Below are positions 17,563 to 25,414 of a stretch of 64,000 bases of DNA, piece after piece. Source of the DNA: CAVQXR01 sp963717955. GTDB lineage: Bacteria; Actinomycetota; Thermoleophilia; Gaiellales; Gaiellaceae. Location: NCBI GenBank assembly GCA_963717955.1, contig CAVQXR010000001.1:1612001-1676000 (forward strand). Reading direction: 5' to 3'. Within the stretch, counting starts at the first letter, position 1. Each line of letters opens with the position of its first letter. The notes beneath the pieces are model-generated. The model was not told the origin of the DNA. It saw nothing but the letters and a program-made list of their open reading frames with translations, and did not search any database. Made by a program: the position numbers and the translations under genes.

Positions 17563-17604
17563 TGCCATGCAGAAGGTCGTGGGTTCGAGTCCCATCATCC
17601 GCTT
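17563..17604 (+). repeat. Attachment-site copy: tRNA-Gly 3' fragment 2
   Basis: Identical to the tRNA-Gly gene from TGCCATGCAG to the acceptor end and one base beyond. It lacks the 5' half of the tRNA. Confidence 0.92.
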
Positions 17605-17608
17605 CGCG

Positions 17609-17633
17609 AAAAGCCCCGCACATGCGGGGTTTT
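17609..17633 (+). terminator. Hairpin terminator following tRNA fragment 2
   Basis: AAAAGCCCCGCA, a 2-base loop, and TGCGGGGTTTT form a perfect stem with T-run. Confidence 0.8.
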
Positions 17634-17837
17634 CTGTTGTCGGGAGCTGCATCCACGGTGACCGAGGCATCCCTTTCGTCAGCCCTCTAGTCAGCCTTGA
17701 AGCGTCACGCCGTGCGAACGAGACGTTCTGGATGGCGGCCGGGACACCCTTATGACATCCGGCCCGAAACCCGCTGACCCAGCATTGGGGTGGTGAGTCC
17801 TTCGGGGCGAGGGCTCGGCCGACCCGTGGTTGCTGCC

Positions 17838-18758
17838 TCACGAGAGTGGCGTCAGGGCCGGAACTATGCGTACCAGTCCGGGACCGTAGCGGACATCGAG
17901 GGCGGCCTGCCCCTCTCCGCCGACGTCGGCGACAACGCCGATCTCGATCGCCGGCTCGACGCCTGGCCCCTGAGACCAGAGCATCTGGAGCCCGAGCTCG
18001 TTGAGGCTCGCCTCCGCCTCGTTGCGGATCCGCGTCAGCTCACGCGCGGTCGGAACGTCGCGCTGGACGACGCAGAGGGGACCGGTCCAGACCTTCCTGA
18101 TGTCCGCCTCGTGCCGCCCGGCGTCGCCTGTGAAGACAGCGTTGAATATCACCGGTCCAGCCTCGAGCTCAGCGGGCGGAAGCTGCGTGACCCACGAGGT
18201 GACGTAGTCCGGCTGCGACCTGGCGTATGCGTCCGCTCGCTGCGGATCCTCTTGTGTGGCCTGGTCGACCCCGCCCCAGCCGCCGTTCGGCTCCTGGCAC
18301 GGACTCGTGAAGTCCGGGTCCGTCCCCAAGCCGGATGAGTCCCCCTCGGAGGGGCCGACGTCGGTGACCGTGAACGTCTCGCCGTCGAAGCGCCCGACGA
18401 CGTGGTAGGCGCCCCAGGTCGTGCCGGCGGCACGTTCCTCCCCCTCCACCGCCTGCCAGTCCCAGCCCGCGATCGCGATGTCCCCGCACTGCGGTGGCAG
18501 CGACGAGAGGATCCCGCCCAGGCAGAGCATCGGGCCATGCGTGTTGTCCTCGAGCACTGTCGCGTCTGCCTCGTGCAGCTGGCCGCCGTCCGGCTCCGCG
18601 ACGAGCGGCGGCGGCTCGTCGACGGCCGTGCCCACTCCGCCCGCGCTCGGACCATCCGCGCCACACCCAACGAGAAAGAGGGCCAACAGCGTCACAAGCA
18701 ACGCGACCGCCTTTGCCACACCTTTTCGACGCCGTCGCAGGCCGCGAAGTTCCCTCAC
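17838..18758 (-). CDS. Hypothetical lipoprotein
   Basis: A 306-aa protein of no family I recognise. A basic start (RRRRK) precedes a hydrophobic stretch and the lipobox LFLVGC (Cys about 32), so it is exported and lipid-anchored. Four further cysteines (MLCLGG, PPQCGD, SPCQEP, GPLCVV) could form two disulfides. It is rich in Gly/Asp with WGGVDQATQEDP midway. It is the main gene of the third island segment. Internal starts such as GTG before AKAVALL would shorten the basic N-terminus without losing the signal. Confidence 0.7.
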   Translation of the reverse strand: MRELRGLRRRRKGVAKAVALLVTLLALFLVGCGADGPSAGGVGTAVDEPPPLVAEPDGGQLHEADATVLEDNTHGPMLCLGGILSSLPPQCGDIAIAGWDWQAVEGEERAAGTTWGAYHVVGRFDGETFTVTDVGPSEGDSSGLGTDPDFTSPCQEPNGGWGGVDQATQEDPQRADAYARSQPDYVTSWVTQLPPAELEAGPVIFNAVFTGDAGRHEADIRKVWTGPLCVVQRDVPTARELTRIRNEAEASLNELGLQMLWSQGPGVEPAIEIGVVADVGGEGQAALDVRYGPGLVRIVPALTPLS

Positions 18759-18938
18759 GACTCCGTTCGCTCGCGGGCGAGGGTCGTTCGTCGGGGTACC
18801 CTTCGTTCAACCGGCGCCAGGACGCCGAACGGTTCCTCGCCGCAAGCGGAGGGCTCCTCCTGAGGGCCGGGCGACATAGGCAGCTGACGCTCGGCTCCTA
18901 TTCGATGCAAGTGGGCGGAGCGCTCGTACACTGAGGCC

Positions 18939-19328
18939 GTGGCGATCGACGCGATCCGCGCCGCCTACGACGCCCTGGGTGCCGGTGACGTCGGGCCGCT
19001 CGTCTCGCTCATGCACGAGGAGATGGAGTGGCGCGGGCGACGGCGTGGCTGGCGGTTCTGGCGCCCACCTCCCTCCTGACATGGCCCTCACGAGGCCCGT
19101 GCGGTTCTCACGTCAGCGATCGAGTTTCATCGGCGCCAGGGGGCTGGCGACTGGCAGCTGGAGGATGTGCGCGAGAAAGGCGACCGGGTGGCCGTCGCCT
19201 ACTCCTGGCGCGCGCCGGACGGCTCGCGTGCGAGATGGGCGCAGGTCCTCACCCTGAGCGCCGGGGAGATCGTGAGTATGCGGGACTACGCAAGTCCAGA
19301 AGGCGCCCTCCGCGCGGTCGGCGCGTAG
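18939..19328 (+). pseudogene. SnoaL/NTF2-like protein interrupted by an in-frame TGA
   Basis: From GTG 18939 the frame reads AIDAIRAAYDALGAGDVGPL then EEMEWRGRRRGWRFW, meets TGA at 19077-19079, and continues in the same frame as HGPHEARAVLTSAIEFH to a stop at 19326. Both halves fit one SnoaL-like fold of about 130 residues (later motifs: VREKGDRVAVAYSW, RWAQVLTLSAGEIVSMRDYA). The TGA sits in PPS-stop-HGP, where a cysteine codon TGC or TGT would need a single change. The simplest reading is a nonsense pseudogene or a base error. Readthrough is possible but unsupported. Confidence 0.75.
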
Positions 19329-19471
19329 TCGCGAGATAGTCAGCCTTTCAGTCAGCCTTGCGCGTCGCCTGGTGACGCCTCGTGTCGGTTCGCCCGACCG
19401 GAACCACAACACCATGCGGGCTCGGCGGCTCCTGGCGGCTCGAGTCGTCGTGCGGGCGCTCCTTCCCAGGA

Positions 19472-19504
19472 AGAAGGTCGTGGGTTCGAGTCCCATCATC
19501 CGCT
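19472..19504 (+). repeat. Attachment-site copy: tRNA-Gly 3' fragment 3
   Basis: 33 bases identical to the tRNA-Gly T arm and acceptor end, from AGAAGGTCG to the final T. The following sequence (CCTCGAAAAAGCTCC...GAGCGGG) only loosely resembles the terminator. This is the outermost copy and the probable distal boundary of the island. Confidence 0.9.
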
Positions 19505-19532
19505 CCTCGAAAAAGCTCCTGAGCGGGCGGCG

Positions 19533-19830
19533 GTGTCAGACTCCCGTTGGGACATGCGCGATTTGCCTCCGGGCTCGGCGACCGAGCTCGCTGTCCTCGA
19601 GCTGACCGGCTCCACGGTCGAGGAGCATGGCGACCGTCTGCTCGTCCGCACCGCGCAGAACCCGGCTGCCACTGGGGCACCTGCTTTCTCGTACTCGACG
19701 AGGACGCGGTGGACGATGCGGGAAGGTGGGTGCAGACGTTTCAGGCGGCCTTCGCCAACGCCACCTGGATCGCCACCGGTCTGATCCGGATGTCCGATGA
19801 CCAGGACGCCTGCACACTGAGCCACCCCGC
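19533..19830 (+). pseudogene. Frameshifted conserved protein remnant
   Basis: Reading from GTG 19533 gives RDLPPGSATELAVLEL and EEHGDRLLVRTAQNP. The natural continuation (GCHWGTCFLVLDEDAVDDA, then RWVQTFQAAFA) is in another frame, which requires a one-base indel near 19665. The combined pattern VRTxxNPxxHWGxFLVL resembles the N-terminal part of certain GNAT-related proteins, though I cannot name the family with certainty. The catalytic acetyltransferase part is absent. It lies just outside the last tRNA fragment, so it may be resident DNA damaged by the insertions. Confidence 0.5.
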
Positions 19831-19880
19831 CAGGCCGACCCGCGGTCGGCCTGGGCGTGTGGCGCGTGAATGCCGCTCGT

Positions 19881-20327
19881 TCAGCTCGGGCGCTCGAGCA
19901 GCTCCTTCAACCGGCGCAGGTTCCTTGGCATCTCCGCTTGCGCCTGTCGTCGCACGACGAGCGGCACGAGCAGCTTCCCGATCCCGTAGGCCTTGAAGTT
20001 GAGCGTCAGGGTGACCCGAGAGCGCTCGCCCTGATCGAGCGTCTCGATCACGCCGGCGACCATTCCCCTCACCGGACCGTCGATACCGCGGACCGTCCAG
20101 TTGTTCGGTGGGTTCTCGGCGGCGAGCTCGACCCCCATCGCGATTCGCTTGGGGCCAACCTGACGTGTGACGACGCCTCGCCAACGCACAGATGCCGGAA
20201 CCGTCTCGTCGCGTTTGACGGAGACGACGCTCTCCTGCCACTCGGAGAGATGCGACGGGTCGGTGACGTACGAGAAGACGTCTTCCGGACGGCGGGCAAT
20301 CTCGATGCTTTCGACGATCGCGCTCAT
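19881..20327 (-). CDS. SRPBCC (polyketide cyclase/dehydrase-like) protein
   Basis: A 148-aa START-like protein with the typical N-terminus SIEIARRPEDVFSYVTDPSH and SEWQESV, alternating strands, and the C-terminal helix carrying RNLRRLKELLE. Proteins of this fold bind a hydrophobic ligand in a central cavity, and many of this exact size are annotated only by fold. There is no signal peptide. The gene stands alone, 163 bases from SulP. The ATG at 20327 is preceded by GAGGCACC, a weak ribosome-binding site. Confidence 0.85.
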   Translation of the reverse strand: MSAIVESIEIARRPEDVFSYVTDPSHLSEWQESVVSVKRDETVPASVRWRGVVTRQVGPKRIAMGVELAAENPPNNWTVRGIDGPVRGMVAGVIETLDQGERSRVTLTLNFKAYGIGKLLVPLVVRRQAQAEMPRNLRRLKELLERPS

Positions 20328-20490
20328 GGTGCCTCCTCGGGGTTGAAGCGCACATCATCCCACGGTCCGCCGCGGGAGGCGATTACCTCACGCCGCACCC
20401 CGACGCCCCTCCGTCCCGAAGGGTGATCGCCACCGGCGACGTCCCGGACTGAGGCAGGCCGGCCGAATAGCTGAGCCTGCCCGCCGCCGC

Positions 20491-22260
20491 TCACGTCCGG
20501 GGCGGCCTCTCCCCGCCGTCCGTCACAGGGTGCTTCCCGCCGTCCTCCCAGTCGCGCCAGGACACGCCGGTCGCCTCCACGTAGGCGCGCACCGCAACGC
20601 CGATCGTGGGGAAGAAACGGCCGTCGCCGATCCGGTCGTGCAGCCCGTAGCGGCGGAGCCGGTCGCGCACCGGGTCCTTCAGCTCCGCGAACGCGAGCTC
20701 GACGCCCGTTTGCCCGAGCTCGCCCAGGAGACCTTCGAGGATCTCGCCCGCGGTCGAGTCGATGTCGGTCATCGGCTCCGCGCAGACGACGACCCACGCG
20801 ACCGGCCGCTCCGGGTCGGAGACGAGCAATCGGATCTGCTCGCGGAAGTAATCGGCGTTCGCGAAGAAGAGCGGGGCGTCGAACCGGTAGAGCACGAGCC
20901 CGGGAACCTGCTGCGCCTGCGGGTGGCGCTCGAGGTCGTGGTAGCCCTTGAGCCCGTGCACCCGACCGAGGATCGCATCGTGCGGACGCCACGCCCGCCG
21001 CACGAAGTTCAGCAGCGAGAGCCCGACCGCGACCGCGATCCCCCAGAGCACGCCGAGGAGCGCGACGCCGAGGAAGGCCGTGGTCGCGAGGATGAACTCC
21101 GACCGGCGGGCACGGGACAGCCGCCGGAAGCCTGCAACGTCCACGAGCCCGAGCACGGCCGCCATCACGACGGCGGCGAGCGCCGGCTGCGGCATGTCCT
21201 CGACGAGACCGGTGGCGACGAGGAGCACGAGGCCGAGCCCGATCGCGGCAACGAGCCCGGTCATCTGGCTCCGGGACCCGGTGGTCTCGGCAACGGCTGT
21301 CCGGGAGGAGCTGGAGCTGATCGGAAACCCCTGGAACAGGCCCGTGAGCACGTTTGCGGCGCCGAGTGCGACCAGCTCCTGGTTCTGGTCGACCTCCTGC
21401 TTCAGGCGCCACGAGTAGCTGCGGGAGAGCACGCTCGTGTCCGTGAAGGCGACGAACGCGATCCCGGCCGCGGCCAACGTCAGCGCTCCGAGATCGTGGG
21501 CCGAGACGGAAGGCCACGCGAGCTCCGGAAGCCCTTCCGGCAGCGCGCCGACGGTGCTGACCCCGCGCTCGCTCAGGTCGAGCGCCCACGAGGCGATCGT
21601 GGCTCCGGCGACGGCGATGAACACTCCCGGGAAGGGCGGGAAGATCCGGCGGAGCACCAGGATGACCGCCAGCGTCCCGACACCGACGAGCAACGACAGC
21701 CAGTCCGTTTCGTCGATCCCCTCGACGAAGGAGCGTACGGAGGAGATGAGCTCGTCGCCTCCACCCGGGAAGCCGAAGAGCTTCGCCAGCTGGATCGCGA
21801 TCACGGTCAGGGCGATGCCCGTCAGGTAGCCCATCCGCACCGGCTTCGAGATCAGGTCGGTGAGGAAGCCGAAGCGGGCTAGGCCGGCGACGACGCAGAA
21901 TCCCCCGACGAGGAGCGCGAGCATCCCGGCGAGCGGGACGCGCTCCGCGGGCGCGCCGACCGCGGCGAGCGGGACGATGGCGGCGAGGACGAGCGGTGCG
22001 AGCGCAGAGTCCGGGCCGAGGACGAGGATCCGCGAGGGGCCGAGCACCACGTAGACGAGCAGCGGCACGAGGGTCGCGTACAGGCCCATGACCGGATCCA
22101 GGCCGGCGAGTTGCGCGTACGCCATGCCCTGCGGCACGAGCAGCGCCGTGAGCACGAGCCCGGAGACGAGGTCGTGGCGAAGCCATGACCGCTCGTACCC
22201 GCGCGCAAGCGCGATCCCGGGTACCCAGCCGGCGAGCGTCCCTCGCCCCGGTCGTCGCAT
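20491..22260 (-). CDS. SulP-family anion transporter with STAS domain
   Basis: A 589-aa transporter of the SLC26/SulP family, probably moving sulfate, bicarbonate or another anion. Roughly 10-12 membrane segments span residues 20-410, with the family N-terminal signature around LLVPQGMAYAQLAGLDPVMG and a conserved later motif GFPISSSSSRTAV. A C-terminal STAS domain (about 440-560) contains the phosphoacceptor-like loop DIDSTAGEIL. The start at 22260 is preferred to an ATG 39 bases upstream. There is no neighbouring carbonic anhydrase or sulfate-assimilation gene to identify the anion. Confidence 0.92.
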   Translation of the reverse strand: MRRPGRGTLAGWVPGIALARGYERSWLRHDLVSGLVLTALLVPQGMAYAQLAGLDPVMGLYATLVPLLVYVVLGPSRILVLGPDSALAPLVLAAIVPLAAVGAPAERVPLAGMLALLVGGFCVVAGLARFGFLTDLISKPVRMGYLTGIALTVIAIQLAKLFGFPGGGDELISSVRSFVEGIDETDWLSLLVGVGTLAVILVLRRIFPPFPGVFIAVAGATIASWALDLSERGVSTVGALPEGLPELAWPSVSAHDLGALTLAAAGIAFVAFTDTSVLSRSYSWRLKQEVDQNQELVALGAANVLTGLFQGFPISSSSSRTAVAETTGSRSQMTGLVAAIGLGLVLLVATGLVEDMPQPALAAVVMAAVLGLVDVAGFRRLSRARRSEFILATTAFLGVALLGVLWGIAVAVGLSLLNFVRRAWRPHDAILGRVHGLKGYHDLERHPQAQQVPGLVLYRFDAPLFFANADYFREQIRLLVSDPERPVAWVVVCAEPMTDIDSTAGEILEGLLGELGQTGVELAFAELKDPVRDRLRRYGLHDRIGDGRFFPTIGVAVRAYVEATGVSWRDWEDGGKHPVTDGGERPPRT

Positions 22261-22331
22261 GGCGCAAGGGTAGGGCGCCACGCCCCGGGGCTGCGGCATG
22301 CCGCGCCGGGCGCCCGGGCGGCCCGCGCGGT

Positions 22332-22559
22332 CTAGTCGATCTCGGCGAGGACGGCGCCGACCGGGACGGTCTCGCCGGCCTGGGCGACGATCCGCAGTGT
22401 CCCGGCTGCGGGCGCCTCCAGCTCGAGCTCGACCTTGTCGGTCATCACCGAGACGATCGGCTGGCCCGCGCTGACGGATGCGCCGTCGTCGACGAGCCAG
22501 GCCTCGACGCTCGCCTCCTCCATGGAGGTCGAGAGCTGCGCGAGGATGAGCTGTGCCAA
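22332..22559 (-). CDS. Free-standing lipoyl-domain protein
   Basis: A 75-residue protein that is essentially one lipoyl/biotinyl domain: STSMEEASVEAWLVDDG at the start, and VMTDKVELELEAP with the predicted modified lysine near 43. It starts at TTG 22559, with AAAGGAC 12 bases upstream. It follows E1 beta by 17 bases in the order E1 alpha, E1 beta, lipoyl. A normal E2 would continue into a peripheral-subunit-binding and a large acyltransferase domain; here a stop ends the protein and no other E2 gene is nearby. It probably shuttles acyl groups from E1 to an E2 core or acceptor encoded elsewhere. Confidence 0.85.
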   Translation of the reverse strand: MAQLILAQLSTSMEEASVEAWLVDDGASVSAGQPIVSVMTDKVELELEAPAAGTLRIVAQAGETVPVGAVLAEID

Positions 22560-22576
22560 GGCTGGTTTCGTCCTTT

Positions 22577-23539
22577 CTAGGAGAGAAGCTGCCCGACGGC
22601 GGCCACGACCCGGGCCGGGCTCGGCAGCACCGCGTCCTCGAGCGGGGCGCTGAACGGAACCGGCATGTCCGGCATCGTGACGCGCCGGCCCCGGGCTCCC
22701 GGTGCGTCCTCGAGCACGATCGCGAGCACCTCGGGCGCGTAGCCGCCGGTGGGGGGCCCTTCCTCGACCACGACGAGCCGGCCCGTCTTCGCCGCGGAGG
22801 CGGCGATCGCGGTCCGGTCGAGCGGGCGGATCGTGCGCAGGTCGATCACCTCGGCGGAGACGCCCTTCGCCGCCAGCTCGTCGGCCGCCGCCGTGGCGGT
22901 GTCGACCATCGCCATCGCCGCGACCAGCGTGACGTCGGTGCCCTCCCGGACGACGGCGGCCCGCCCGATCTCGGCGGGCTCGAGGCCGTCGGGCACCTCC
23001 CCCTTGCGAGCGTAGAGCAGCTTGTGCTCGAAGACGACGACCGGCCGCTCGTCGCGGATCGCTGCCTTCACGAGCGCCTTGGCGTCGGTCGGGTTCGACG
23101 GGGCGACGACCTTGACGCCGGGGATGCCCAGCAGCCAGCTCGTCGGCGTCTCCGAGTGGATGGCGCCGAAGCGGACGCCGGCGCCGACGGCGGTGCGGAT
23201 CGTGATCGGCATCTCCGACTGGTGGTTCGAGAAGTACGGGTACTTCGCAGCCTGGTTCGAGAGCGTGTCGAGCACGAGCGCGAGGAAGTCGGCGAACATG
23301 ATCTCGACGACGGGGCGGAGCCCTCGCAGCGCCGCGCCGAACGCGGCCGAGGTGAACGCCATCTCGGAGATCGGAGTGTCGATGACGCGGTCGTGGCCAA
23401 AGCGGTCGACGAGGCCCGGGGTGACCGCGAACACGCCCCCGGGGGCCACGTCCTCGCCCAGCAGGATCACGCGGTCGTCGCGCTCCATCTCCTCGCCGAT
23501 CGCCTCGCCGATCGCCTGCCGGAGCATCAGCTCTGCCAT
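22577..23539 (-). CDS. 2-oxoacid/acetoin dehydrogenase E1 beta subunit
   Basis: A 320-aa thiamine-enzyme beta subunit. VILLGEDVAPGGVFAVTPGL near residue 25, DTPISEMAFTSAAFGAAL and SNQAAKYPYFSNHQ are standard E1 beta landmarks. The transketolase C-terminal domain begins near 190 (GTDVTLVAAMAM). The start overlaps the end of the alpha gene by 13 bases, showing translational coupling. Acetoin, pyruvate and branched-chain enzymes look alike at this level; the missing E2/E3 neighbours prevent a choice. Confidence 0.92.
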   Translation of the reverse strand: MAELMLRQAIGEAIGEEMERDDRVILLGEDVAPGGVFAVTPGLVDRFGHDRVIDTPISEMAFTSAAFGAALRGLRPVVEIMFADFLALVLDTLSNQAAKYPYFSNHQSEMPITIRTAVGAGVRFGAIHSETPTSWLLGIPGVKVVAPSNPTDAKALVKAAIRDERPVVVFEHKLLYARKGEVPDGLEPAEIGRAAVVREGTDVTLVAAMAMVDTATAAADELAAKGVSAEVIDLRTIRPLDRTAIAASAAKTGRLVVVEEGPPTGGYAPEVLAIVLEDAPGARGRRVTMPDMPVPFSAPLEDAVLPSPARVVAAVGQLLS

Positions 23540-24498
23540 GCGAACTCCGGGTCGTCGGCGTGGAGTGTCTCGGGCTCCGGGAACGGCGCTGCGAGGACGT
23601 CCTCGACCGCGGCCGCCACGTCGGCCTCGACCTCGGCGCGGATCGCCTCGGCGCGCTCGTCCCCGAGGCGGGCAGCATGCAGCGGGAGCGGGTCACGCTC
23701 GAGCCACTCCTCCACCTCCTCCTGCGGCCGGTACTTGCCGGGGTCGGTGCGGGAATGGCCCTTGTGGCGGTACGTGAGCGCCTCGAGCAGCACCGGCCCC
23801 TTGCCGGCGCGCGCATGCCCGACCGCCTCGGCCGCCGTCTCGCGCACCGCGAGCACATCGTTGCCGTCGACCTTCATCCCCGGCATCCCATAGGCCTTGG
23901 CCCGTCCGGCGATGTCCTGCCCGCCGGTCACTGCAAACATCGACGTCCACTCGCCGTAGAGGTTGTTCTCGCAGACGTACACGACCGGAAGGCCGCGAAC
24001 GGCGGCGAAGTTGAGGCACTCGTGGAAGTAGGCCTGGTTGACCGCGCCGTCGCCGAACGCGGCGACGGCGACCGAGCCGTCCTTCGCGAGCTGCGAGGCG
24101 AGCGCGGACCCGGTCGCGCAGCCGATCGAGCCGCCAACGATCCCGAAGCAGCCGAGCAGCCGGTTCCCGAGATCCGCGATGTTCATCGAGCCGGCGCGAC
24201 CCCCGCAGACGCCGTTCGCGCGACCGCAGAGCTCGCCGATCAGCGCCGTCGGGCTCATGCCGAGCGCGAGCGCCCAGCCGTGTCCGCGGTACGTCGCGGC
24301 AACCGCATCGCTCTGCCCGAGCACGGAGCAGACGCCGACGGCGACCGCCTCCTGGCCCTGGTACAGGTGTGTCGTCCCCGGGATGTGCCCCTGGAGGAAG
24401 AGGGAGTAGGCGGTGTCCTCGACGATGCGCACGCGCACCATCGACCGGTACAGCCCCTCGATATCTTGGGCCGCGGTGCTGAAATCGTTTTCAGGCAC
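23527..24498 (-). CDS. 2-oxoacid/acetoin dehydrogenase E1 alpha subunit
   Basis: A 323-aa alpha subunit. The thiamine-diphosphate motif GDGAVNQ...CENNLYGEWT runs from about 147 to 179; HGWALALGMSP and GGRAGSMNI are further family landmarks. The phosphorylation-loop equivalent is THLYQGQEAVAVG plus HKGHSRTDPGKYR. It heads the alpha-beta-lipoyl operon. It is related to but clearly distinct from the alpha half of the fused island enzyme at 10223-12217. Closest functional types are acetoin and pyruvate dehydrogenases. Confidence 0.92.
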   Translation of the reverse strand: MPENDFSTAAQDIEGLYRSMVRVRIVEDTAYSLFLQGHIPGTTHLYQGQEAVAVGVCSVLGQSDAVAATYRGHGWALALGMSPTALIGELCGRANGVCGGRAGSMNIADLGNRLLGCFGIVGGSIGCATGSALASQLAKDGSVAVAAFGDGAVNQAYFHECLNFAAVRGLPVVYVCENNLYGEWTSMFAVTGGQDIAGRAKAYGMPGMKVDGNDVLAVRETAAEAVGHARAGKGPVLLEALTYRHKGHSRTDPGKYRPQEEVEEWLERDPLPLHAARLGDERAEAIRAEVEADVAAAVEDVLAAPFPEPETLHADDPEFAWQS

Positions 24499-24609
24499 GG
24501 GCGCCCGAGTCTACCCGATGGGGCAGGACCGGTTGGGCACACGGCGGACACCTTGCGGAGCCGTCCGGGGGCCTCTAGGCTCAGCCATGCCGGAGACGAA
24601 GGGGGCGTT

Positions 24610-25380
24610 GTGAGGCGGATGCTCGTACTGCTGGCGGGGGCTCTCGCGCTCATGGTCGGCGCGGTCGGGCCGGCCGGCGCGATCACGTTCGGACAGGTAG
24701 ACGGGAACGCCCACCCGAACGTCGGCGCCCTCGTCGCCGAGTTCGACGGGACGAAGTCCGCGATCTGCTCGGGCACGCTCGTCTCGCCGACCGTCTTCCT
24801 CACGGCGGGGCATTGCACCGTCGGGCTCGAGCGCGTGTGGGTGACGTTCGACACCCGGATCGACCCGGCCGATGCCGGCAGCGCAAACCTGCTCGCGGGC
24901 ACCGCCTACACGCATCCGCAGCACGGCGGGCCGCAGCTCAGCGAGGCCTACGACGTCGGCGTCGTCGTGCTCGATCGCAGCGTGCGACGGATCACGCCGG
25001 CGACGCTCCCGCGCGCGGGCCTGCTCGCCAGCATGGGCAAGCCGCAGCTGCGCAAGGCCAGCTTCGTGACGGTCGGCTACGGCCTTGCCCGCGAGGTCAA
25101 GACCGGCGGCCCGCATTCGCTCTTCGACGACGGGCAGCGGCGCTACACGACGCAGAGCTTCTCGAACCTGCTGCCCGCCTGGCTCGACCTCTCGATGAAC
25201 CCGTCGATCGGTGACGGCGGCACCTGCTACGGCGATTCCGGCGGCCCGCATTTCCTCGGGACGACCGTCGTCTCGGTGACCGTGACCGGAGACACCTACT
25301 GCCGCTCGACCGACAAGACCTACCGCGTCGACACCCCGACCGCGCGCGATTTCCTGAGACAGTTCGTCACGCTTCCGTAG
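24610..25380 (+). CDS. Secreted trypsin-like serine protease
   Basis: A 256-aa chymotrypsin-fold protease with an intact triad: His68 in TAGHC, Asp115 in YDVGVV and Ser210 in CYGDSGGP. A signal peptide of about 24 residues (RRMLVLLAG...PAGA) directs export. The GTG at 24610 is chosen because AAGGGGG ends 4 bases before it; ATG 24619 would be too far from that site. Cysteines flank the active-site residues as in disulfide-bonded members. It has no obvious propeptide. Its neighbour SurE follows at 34 bases but is functionally unrelated. Confidence 0.92.
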   Translation: MRRMLVLLAGALALMVGAVGPAGAITFGQVDGNAHPNVGALVAEFDGTKSAICSGTLVSPTVFLTAGHCTVGLERVWVTFDTRIDPADAGSANLLAGTAYTHPQHGGPQLSEAYDVGVVVLDRSVRRITPATLPRAGLLASMGKPQLRKASFVTVGYGLAREVKTGGPHSLFDDGQRRYTTQSFSNLLPAWLDLSMNPSIGDGGTCYGDSGGPHFLGTTVVSVTVTGDTYCRSTDKTYRVDTPTARDFLRQFVTLP

Positions 25381-25414
25381 GCGCCCGCCCGGCGACGGTA
25401 ACGTTGTCCGGCAA

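Larger units (their letters stand above)
17418..17642 (+). repeat. Island right-end repeat, copy 2
   Basis: Matches 15922-16144 over its length with scattered substitutions and small indels (for example GGTAATCGGG, AATCCGAG, CTCAACCAAGCCG are shared). It ends in a tRNA-Gly fragment with terminator. Confidence 0.8.

Noticed and set aside
18939..19328. Selenoprotein
   Set aside because: An in-frame TGA at a Cys-like position is suggestive, but I see no selenocysteine insertion hairpin just downstream and no selenoprotein family match. A nonsense mutation is simpler.
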